DNA of 64,000 nt from an uncultured Granulosicoccaceae bacterium (lineage in GTDB: Bacteria; Pseudomonadota; Gammaproteobacteria; Granulosicoccales; Granulosicoccaceae): assembly GCA_938005265.1 (NCBI GenBank), contig CALLOA010000128.1, positions 1 to 64,000 on the forward strand. The letters run 5' to 3'. Shown piece by piece: positions 58,074 through 64,000 of this stretch. A program made the position numbers and the translations under genes. How positions within the stretch are numbered: position 1 is the stretch's first letter; every line of letters starts with the position of its first letter. Under the pieces are notes generated by a model. It saw nothing but the letters and a program-made list of their open reading frames with translations, searched no databases and was not told where the DNA came from.

Positions 58074-58765
58074 GCGGCTGCACCACCACAAAGGCCATCA
58101 CGAAGCTGACTAAAAAGCAGGCTCTCAAGTTCAGCCGGAGTTTGAACAATCATGTGCGGTTTCCCAGACTGCAATTCGTCCAGATCACCATATCCCCAGG
58201 TGACACCACAGCTTTTCATGCTGTTGGCGTTGGCTGCCTCGATATCAAACTTTCGATCACCGATCATTAGCGCATTCCGATCAATAATTTTTTCTTCCAG
58301 CAACTGTTCAAGTTGCGAAGCTTTGCTAACACCAATATCACCGCCACTGACAAAACTGAAGTAGTGAGCAATGCCAAAATTCTCCAGAATGCTTCTGGCA
58401 ACTGGTGCAGTCTTCGCCGTGCACACACCCATCGTCGAATTGCTCCGTGCCAACGCTTGCAACAAATCAGTGATACCCGGATAGAGACTGTTTAGCGCAT
58501 AGCCTTTTTCTTTGTAGTGACCACGATAACGCTCAATCAGCAGAGCCACTGTTTCAGAATCATCAGTGCCGGCAAATTCCGCCATGGTAGCTTCCAAGGG
58601 AGGGCCGATGTGAGCATGCATTTGCGCGGCTGTCACAGGCTGGCAATTTACAGATACCAAAGCACGGTTGACCGATTCCAGCATACCCTCCAAGGGGTCG
58701 GAAATCGTGCCATCCAGGTCGAATACCCAGGCACTCACAGTTACCTTGTTTTCACTAGATTCCAT
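58070..58765 (-). CDS. HAD-family hydrolase (phosphoglycolate phosphatase-like)
   Basis: 231 residues from the ATG at 58765; a GTG at 58792 would add nine. Motif I is VFDLDGTISD with both aspartates, motif II is the threonine in CTAKT, motif III uses a Lys near VSKASQL, and motif IV is IGDRKFDIEAA. The cap domain is the small helical type of Gph/PGMB proteins. It is a soluble phosphatase of uncertain substrate. It overlaps apbE by 4 nt and follows pilZ by 66 nt. Confidence 0.87.
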   Translation of the reverse strand: MESSENKVTVSAWVFDLDGTISDPLEGMLESVNRALVSVNCQPVTAAQMHAHIGPPLEATMAEFAGTDDSETVALLIERYRGHYKEKGYALNSLYPGITDLLQALARSNSTMGVCTAKTAPVARSILENFGIAHYFSFVSGGDIGVSKASQLEQLLEEKIIDRNALMIGDRKFDIEAANANSMKSCGVTWGYGDLDELQSGKPHMIVQTPAELESLLFSQLRDGLCGGAAA

Positions 58766-58831
58766 TTCTAACAGCAATCGTGCGCATGGCACCCGTCTTT
58801 ATTGTTGACAGGCAATACCAGCGGAAGTCTT

Positions 58832-59176
58832 TTACATGGTGCGTGTCGGACGATCAGCTTCGATCGATGCCGCTAACACTTCCTCAATGGCTTTTTTACC
58901 ATCTGAGCTGGACTCATCGAACTGAACACCGACACCAGCGGTTTTATTGCCTTGCGCACCTGTTGGTGTAATCCAGACCACCTTGCCTTCAAGTGCCAAT
59001 GGCGTCGGATCATCCATGATTTGCAGTAAAAGAAATACCTGGTCACCCAGTTCATACTGCCGATTGGTTGGTACGAAAACACCGCCATTTTGTACAAACC
59101 GCATATAAGCGGAGTACAGCGCACCACGGTCTGTTACTGTAAACGCAATTATGCCTTTGCGAGTTTCTGTAGTCAT
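58832..59176 (-). CDS. pilZ: PilZ-type protein
   Basis: 114 residues from the ATG at 59176, whose A-T-G overlaps the holB stop (ATGA). The frame extends upstream inside holB but that part is unlikely. FVQNGGVFVPT, YELGDQVFLLLQI and GKVVWITPTGAQ match Pseudomonas PilZ, which is likewise encoded right after holB and is needed for type IV pilus biogenesis. The c-di-GMP-binding RxxxR and (D/N)xSxxG motifs are absent, as in that PilZ. Confidence 0.87.
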   Translation of the reverse strand: MTTETRKGIIAFTVTDRGALYSAYMRFVQNGGVFVPTNRQYELGDQVFLLLQIMDDPTPLALEGKVVWITPTGAQGNKTAGVGVQFDESSSDGKKAIEEVLAASIEADRPTRTM

Positions 59177-60363
59177 GCCCTCAGGCTCTCCAACTGTTGT
59201 GACCTCTGTTGCCATATAACGGCAAAAATTGTCTCAAGCACAGGTTGAATTTTAATTGAGGCATTATCAATCCGGTAAAGATGGGACAAGCGGTCCAACA
59301 ATGTGAACCACTGCTCGCTGGATAGAAGCGGAGCAACCGTTTTCCAGTCATCAACCATATCCAGATGACGGCAATATTTTTCTGCTCCCTGTTTGACGCG
59401 CAAGATATCTGCAGTAAATGACAGATAGGCTTCCAGACAATCAGTGGGTGTTTCCCTGGAAAGACGCTCAACCCAAACAGCGATACCGGCACGAGCAGCA
59501 ACAATATCGCAAAATGAGCGTTGCAGACGGCTGCGCTGCTCGACGCTTGCACCAGACTGTTCATCCAGCGCTTTAACTGCAGCACCATTAGCCCGTTGCA
59601 AAGCTACTGCGGGGTCGGACACGCCGGCATCCGACAACCATTGCTCCGCGGCTGCAGCGTCACCGGAAGGAACTGGCAGCAGTTGGCAACGGCTGGTAAT
59701 GGTTGCAGGCAACGAACCAGGCCAGCTGGCTATACAGATGATGAAAGTTCCAGGCGCTGGTTCTTCCAGTGTTTTCAGCAGACTATTGGCAGCACTGGTG
59801 TTCATGACTTCTACGCTGTCGATCACTCCAACCTTGACACCGGAGCGGGCATTCGCTGTCAGCAAGGCCCAGTTAACAAAGTTCCGGGTATCACCCACAC
59901 GAATTATCTGACGCTCTTCAGTCGGAATCAGTAATCGATAGTCCGCATGGTTGCCAGAACGCAGTTGCTTGCAGGAGTTGCAAGCGCCGCAGGCCAATCC
60001 GCCCCAATCTGTTTTATCTTCTTCCTCACATAGCAGTAACGCAACGAGGGCTTCCACCAGCAACCGTTTGCCAGAGCCGGGTGAAGCGTGGACCAAAAGA
60101 GCATGTGGCAGATTTTTCTTAACAAAGCTTTGGCGGATGTGAGATAACGGCGTGAGTAGCCAGGGTGGAAGCTGATGTAGCCTTATCAGTTCATCCTCAG
60201 CGGCAGTTTCCCGGTTCGAAAGCCCAGGGTCATTCTCACCATCGCTATTGGCAGCAGCGCTGCCAAATGCGGTTTCCCGTAGCGCCAGCCCGCTTAGCCG
60301 AAGGCTTGCATCTGTCACCGCAAAGACGGGTTGAGAGTCAGCGGCCTTTGCTTTTTTAGCCAT
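59173..60363 (-). CDS. holB: DNA polymerase III delta' subunit
   Basis: 396 residues, longer than E. coli HolB (334). A Ser/Ala-rich N-terminus of about 60 residues precedes the AAA+ core. The core shows LPHALLVHASPGSGKR, the zinc-binding CGACNSC, NSLLKTLEEP and SWPGSLPATITSRCQ. It is part of the clamp-loader. The order tmk-holB-pilZ is common in gammaproteobacteria. The N-terminal extension has no recognised domain. Confidence 0.94.
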   Translation of the reverse strand: MAKKAKAADSQPVFAVTDASLRLSGLALRETAFGSAAANSDGENDPGLSNRETAAEDELIRLHQLPPWLLTPLSHIRQSFVKKNLPHALLVHASPGSGKRLLVEALVALLLCEEEDKTDWGGLACGACNSCKQLRSGNHADYRLLIPTEERQIIRVGDTRNFVNWALLTANARSGVKVGVIDSVEVMNTSAANSLLKTLEEPAPGTFIICIASWPGSLPATITSRCQLLPVPSGDAAAAEQWLSDAGVSDPAVALQRANGAAVKALDEQSGASVEQRSRLQRSFCDIVAARAGIAVWVERLSRETPTDCLEAYLSFTADILRVKQGAEKYCRHLDMVDDWKTVAPLLSSEQWFTLLDRLSHLYRIDNASIKIQPVLETIFAVIWQQRSQQLESLRA

Positions 60364-60393
60364 GGTCGTGGTGTCGTCTCTGTACGATCCTTA

Positions 60394-61017
60394 TCAACAT
60401 GAAATTGTCAGGCTATCCAGCACGGCTTTAATTGATGATTGTACTGCGTGAAGATCCGCTGCCGCATCGATGACACGAAAACGTTCAGGGTAACGCTTGG
60501 CTCTGTGCAGATAAGCCTTGCGGGCAGCTGAAAAAAATTCCTTTCTTTCAAGTTCAATACGATCACGCTCACCACGCTTATCCAGCCGCGCCATCCCTGC
60601 TTCTACATCCAGGTCCAACAGAAGAGTAAGGTCAGGCTGGGTAACACCGACGACCATTTCATCGAGTTGCCCGATGACGGCAGAGCCGAGTTTGCGGGCA
60701 CCACCTTGATAGGCATAACTGGCATCGACAAAACGATCGGTCACCACCACTTTACCGGCCGCCAGCGCTGGCTCTATTACTGTACGAACGTGCTCACACC
60801 GTGAAGCAAACATCAACAGGGCTTCGGTCAATGGTTCAAGCTTGTTGCTGGCATCCAGTAGTACACCACGAATCTTTTCAGCTTCAGGTGTACCACCCGG
60901 CTCTCTCGTTGCAACAACGTCAAAGCCCTGCTTTCGAAAAAAGTCACAGACAAAGGCATGGTTTGATGACTTGCCAACGCCTTCGACCCCCTCGATGGAA
61001 ACAAAATATCCAGCCAT
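60394..61017 (-). CDS. tmk: Thymidylate kinase
   Basis: 207 residues. The P-loop is IEGVEGVGKSS, followed by ATREPGGT, TDRFVDASYAYQGGAR and the LID stretch DKRGERDRIELE. It phosphorylates dTMP to dTDP. It lies 28 nt after mltG and 30 nt before holB, clearly one operon. Confidence 0.97.
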   Translation of the reverse strand: MAGYFVSIEGVEGVGKSSNHAFVCDFFRKQGFDVVATREPGGTPEAEKIRGVLLDASNKLEPLTEALLMFASRCEHVRTVIEPALAAGKVVVTDRFVDASYAYQGGARKLGSAVIGQLDEMVVGVTQPDLTLLLDLDVEAGMARLDKRGERDRIELERKEFFSAARKAYLHRAKRYPERFRVIDAAADLHAVQSSIKAVLDSLTISC

Positions 61018-61045
61018 CCGGCACCCTTTTTAATTGAGAGAAGGT

Positions 61046-62068
61046 CTACTGCTTCAGTTGATATTTCCGAACAGCCGCATTGTGTTCTTCATTAGTCTCG
61101 GAGAAATAATGAGTACCATCACCTTTGGATACAAAATAAAGTGCGGTGGTATTTTCGGGATGCAGTGCCGCATGGATGGCCTCACGGCCAACATTAGCTA
61201 TCGGTGTCGGTGGCAACCCGCCACGTGTATAAGTATTGTAGGGTGTATCACGACGCAAATCAGAACGCCGGATATTGCCATCGTAACTGTCACCTATACC
61301 GTAGATTACTGTTGGGTCAGTCTGTAGTCGCATCCCTTTGCGCATGCGCGAAACAAATACACCTGCGATTTTCGGGCGCTCAGCACTAACTGCTGTTTCC
61401 TTCTCAATGATTGACGCCATAATCAACGCTTCATAAGAATTCTTGTAGGGCAAATCCGGATCACGTTTTTGCCATTCTTCTTCCAGAACCTGCACCAGTC
61501 TCTGGTGCGCTCTTTTCAGAAAATCCAGGTCCGTTGTATCGCGCGGAAAACTGTAGGTATCAGCAAAAAATTGCCCTTCAGGATGCAAGTCGGGCTTGCC
61601 CAGTGCAGCCATAATTGATGCCGGATCGGCAGCTGCATCTGTTGTCGTCAGGGAAACATTATCCGCAAGACCGGAAACGACTTGCCTGGATGTAAACCCC
61701 TCTATTACCGTATGAGTGTATTGCTTCGATTGCCCTGTTTGCAGCAGCTCAAACAACTCTTCGACTGTTGCCTGTTCCGGTAGCTCGTATTCACCGGATT
61801 TTATCGACACGGCTTTACCAGTCAGGTGTGGCTGCAGTCTCGCATGCAAGTACAACCAGTGTGGTTTTTCGATGATATCTTGCGCCGCTAGTTCGTTGGC
61901 GGTACGTTTCGCACTCCAGCCCGGTTTCACGGCAAACAGGTTATCTTGTAACGCTACACTTGGCTTGATAAAGCTCTGCATGGCAGAACGATAGTCGTAA
62001 TAACCGTAGCCGAGGGCTGCAGCAGCAATCACAATACAAACGAATAGAAATGTCAGAAAACGGGCCAT
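61046..62068 (-). CDS. mltG: Endolytic murein transglycosylase MltG
   Basis: 340 residues. One N-terminal membrane helix (4-24) precedes a LysM-like/YceG fold. EGQFFADTYSFPR, the catalytic Glu in MASIIEKET, QTDPTVIYGIG and YNTYTRGGLPPTPIANVG are diagnostic. It cuts nascent peptidoglycan strands at the inner membrane. It lies 47 nt after fabF; the pabC gene often found between them is not present. Confidence 0.97.
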   Translation of the reverse strand: MARFLTFLFVCIVIAAAALGYGYYDYRSAMQSFIKPSVALQDNLFAVKPGWSAKRTANELAAQDIIEKPHWLYLHARLQPHLTGKAVSIKSGEYELPEQATVEELFELLQTGQSKQYTHTVIEGFTSRQVVSGLADNVSLTTTDAAADPASIMAALGKPDLHPEGQFFADTYSFPRDTTDLDFLKRAHQRLVQVLEEEWQKRDPDLPYKNSYEALIMASIIEKETAVSAERPKIAGVFVSRMRKGMRLQTDPTVIYGIGDSYDGNIRRSDLRRDTPYNTYTRGGLPPTPIANVGREAIHAALHPENTTALYFVSKGDGTHYFSETNEEHNAAVRKYQLKQ

Positions 62069-62115
62069 TGTGCAAAAAGTACGTGGTCAGCCAGCTGTGG
62101 ATTTGCAGCAATATA

Positions 62116-63354
62116 TTACACTTCGCGAAATACAACCGTACCATTGGTGCCACCAAAACCGAAGGAGTTGGATAACGATACGCTAATAGGCATTTCGCGT
62201 GCAGTGTTGGCTACATAATCCAGGTCACAACCATCAGCAGGATTGTCAAGATTGATCGTCGGCGGTGCCACATTGTTGTGCAGTGCCAGAACCGAAAAGA
62301 CAGCTTCAATTCCACCCGCAGCTCCCAGTAAATGGCCAGTCATCGATTTAGTTGAGCTAACCGCAAGCTTGTTTGCATGGTCACCAAAGAGGGTTTTCAC
62401 AGCGACCGTTTCGGCAACATCTCCGGCCAAGGTGGAAGTGCCGTGAGCGTTGATATAATCAACTTCAGTGGCATCCAGACTTGCGTCCTTCAGCGCATTA
62501 CGCATGCAACGCACCGCACCTTCGCCACCTTCAGAAGGCTGAGTAATATGGTGAGCATCACCACTCATGCCATAGCCGGCCAGTTCGCAATAGATCTTCG
62601 CACCACGGGCTTTTGCAAATTCATACTCTTCCAGAACCAGAACGCCGGCCCCGTCGCCAAGTATGAAGCCGTCACGATCACGATCCCATGGGCGGCTGGC
62701 TTTTTCAGGTGCATCATTACGTGTTGAAAGCGCACGTGCAGCACCAAATCCTGCCAGTCCCAGAGGCGAGGTTGCCATTTCCGCACCACCACAGATCATT
62801 ACATCAGCGTCACCGTATTGGATGACCCTGGCCGCATCTCCGATATTATGAGTGCCCGTTGTACAGGCCGTCACAATGCAATAGTTGGGACCCTTCAAGC
62901 CATAACGGATCGACAGATTGCCCGAAATCATATTGATGATGGTAGATGGAACGAAGAACGGTGAAACCTTGCGTGCGCCGCCGTTGAGCAAGGCCGAATG
63001 TTGAGTTTCTATATTGGGCAGACCCCCAATGCCGGAACCAATGGCAACACCAATCCGCTCGGCGATCTCATCACTGACTTCCAATCCTGCATCATTGATT
63101 GCCTGAATACCGGCAGCAACGCCGAAATGCACAAAGACATCCATCTTGCGCACTTCCTTGCGGTCAAAATAGTCACTGGTTGGAAAATCCTGAACTGACG
63201 CACTGAATTGCGTTGCATAGGGGCTTGCATCGAACGCCGTAATGCTGCGTACGCCGGATTTACCAGCTACGATATTGGCCCACGATTCCTCAACCGTGTT
63301 TCCAACCGGTGTGACCAGACCTAAACCTGTTACCACTACTCGCCTTTTAGTCAC
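62116..63354 (-). CDS. fabF: Beta-ketoacyl-ACP synthase II
   Basis: 412 residues. The catalytic Cys is in [13 protein letters not shown], the two His in INAHGTST and [15 protein letters not shown]. It elongates acyl-ACP in fatty acid synthesis. The start is GTG at 63354. The acpP gene precedes it, separated by a terminator hairpin and about 210 nt, so fabF probably also has its own promoter. Confidence 0.97.
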   Translation of the reverse strand: MTKRRVVVTGLGLVTPVGNTVEESWANIVAGKSGVRSITAFDASPYATQFSASVQDFPTSDYFDRKEVRKMDVFVHFGVAAGIQAINDAGLEVSDEIAERIGVAIGSGIGGLPNIETQHSALLNGGARKVSPFFVPSTIINMISGNLSIRYGLKGPNYCIVTACTTGTHNIGDAARVIQYGDADVMICGGAEMATSPLGLAGFGAARALSTRNDAPEKASRPWDRDRDGFILGDGAGVLVLEEYEFAKARGAKIYCELAGYGMSGDAHHITQPSEGGEGAVRCMRNALKDASLDATEVDYINAHGTSTLAGDVAETVAVKTLFGDHANKLAVSSTKSMTGHLLGAAGGIEAVFSVLALHNNVAPPTINLDNPADGCDLDYVANTAREMPISVSLSNSFGFGGTNGTVVFREV

Positions 63355-63564
63355 AGCTTGTTTTTCTCGTTATTCAGCATGCCCGGCAGATTCCGGTGGA
63401 GGTATACAGAGTCAGCAACAAAATAAAACCAGTTTGACTGACGCTGATTTAAACCGGGTTGTTCTTTAGACAATGATGTCTTGAAAATTACGCACGCATT
63501 TAAAATATACGCACGCTACTAAATTTCCTGAGTTTCACTGATTTCGTAAGAGTCAGGATGACCC

Positions 63565-63600
63565 TTAAAAAGCACACAGGCTGCCATCGCAGCCTGTGTC
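63565..63600 (-). terminator. Rho-independent terminator after acpP
   Basis: A perfect 11-bp stem (ACACAGGCTGC with its complement, 63574-63599) and a 4-nt loop. On the minus strand it is followed by GCTTTTT, about 38 nt after the acpP stop. It should end or attenuate acpP transcripts before fabF. Confidence 0.88.
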
Positions 63601-63637
63601 TATCACGCGTTTTTTGCGTTTAGCTATCGAAACTACC

Positions 63638-63877
63638 CTAGCTTGGCAGGTTGTTATTTACGTAATCCACAGCCTGCTGAACAGTGGTAATTTTTTCCGC
63701 TTCTTCGTCAGGAATTTCGCATTCGAACTCTTCTTCCAATGCCATTACCAGCTCAACGGTATCCAGTGAATCAGCACCCAGGTCATCAACGAAGGACGCA
63801 GATCCTGTTACGTCGTCTTCTTTCACACCTAGCTGTTCCACAACAATTTTTTTGACGCGATCGTCAGTACTGCTCAT
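63638..63877 (-). CDS. acpP: Acyl carrier protein
   Basis: 79 residues, very acidic. The phosphopantetheine site is the Ser in [18 protein letters not shown], followed by [16 protein letters not shown]. It carries growing acyl chains for FabF and the other synthesis enzymes. The ATG has GAGG about 11 nt upstream. The terminator downstream separates it from fabF. Confidence 0.98.
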   Translation of the reverse strand: MSSTDDRVKKIVVEQLGVKEDDVTGSASFVDDLGADSLDTVELVMALEEEFECEIPDEEAEKITTVQQAVDYVNNNLPS

Positions 63878-64000
63878 AGTCAGTTAAACCTCAATCTTGG
63901 TTAAGCAGCGGCTTATGCCAGCTGCCGGTAGTTTAATCAATAAGTAGAGTAGTTTCAGCCTGACAATCAAAAGAAGCTGCCATTTGAAACAGCATTGCCC

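Overview
The window reads as chromosome of a heterotrophic, probably marine, gammaproteobacterium. The evidence is gene order: acpP-fabF-mltG-tmk-holB-pilZ, rnhB-dnaE-accA-tilS and pyrG-kdsA-eno / ftsB-ispD-ispF are all gammaproteobacterial arrangements, and fadE, fadL and volA are of the gammaproteobacterial type. Genus cannot be decided from the sequence. No rRNA, tRNA, integrase, transposase or CRISPR array was seen.

Region 1 (1-16035, all minus strand) is a long operon-like run: an OmpA-like lipoprotein, a DUF4159 protein, a large VWA/amidotransferase-fold membrane protein, a caspase-fold protein lacking its catalytic cysteine, a TPR protein with an HExxH metallopeptidase site, a MoxR AAA+ ATPase, a DUF58 VWA protein, a BatA-type VWA membrane protein, and a DUF4175 protein that runs off the left edge inside a Gly-Gln-Gln repeat. 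Stop/start overlaps suggest coordinated translation. The function is unknown; this is the best candidate for an under-described system.

Region 2 (16036-24730) holds lipid scavenging genes: a FadL-type porin and a VolA-type lysophospholipase (plus strand), then fadE (minus strand) with a FadR-like operator upstream, then folE. Between folE and the next gene is an array of four related repeat units, two of them closed by 30-bp inverted ends.

Region 3 (24731-30453, minus) is housekeeping: Atm1-type exporter, dusA, MTA/MTI phosphorylase, ispF, ispD, ftsB.

Region 4 (30454-45260) is an accessory block on both strands, sitting between ftsB and eno, which are neighbours in many gammaproteobacteria. 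It holds an SDR oxidoreductase, an MFS exporter, a class I amidotransferase with an NMT1/TauA-type ABC importer, two M20 hydrolases, and a complete Dpp-type peptide ABC importer. Both importer operons have a stem-loop just after the binding-protein gene.

Region 5 (45261-64000, minus) is core metabolism and replication: eno, kdsA, pyrG, tilS, accA, dnaE, rnhB, apbE, a HAD phosphatase, pilZ, holB, tmk, mltG, fabF, acpP.

Short (10-18 nt) near-perfect tandem duplications recur throughout the window, mostly between genes and sometimes in frame inside genes. They look like a genome-wide habit rather than single accidents.
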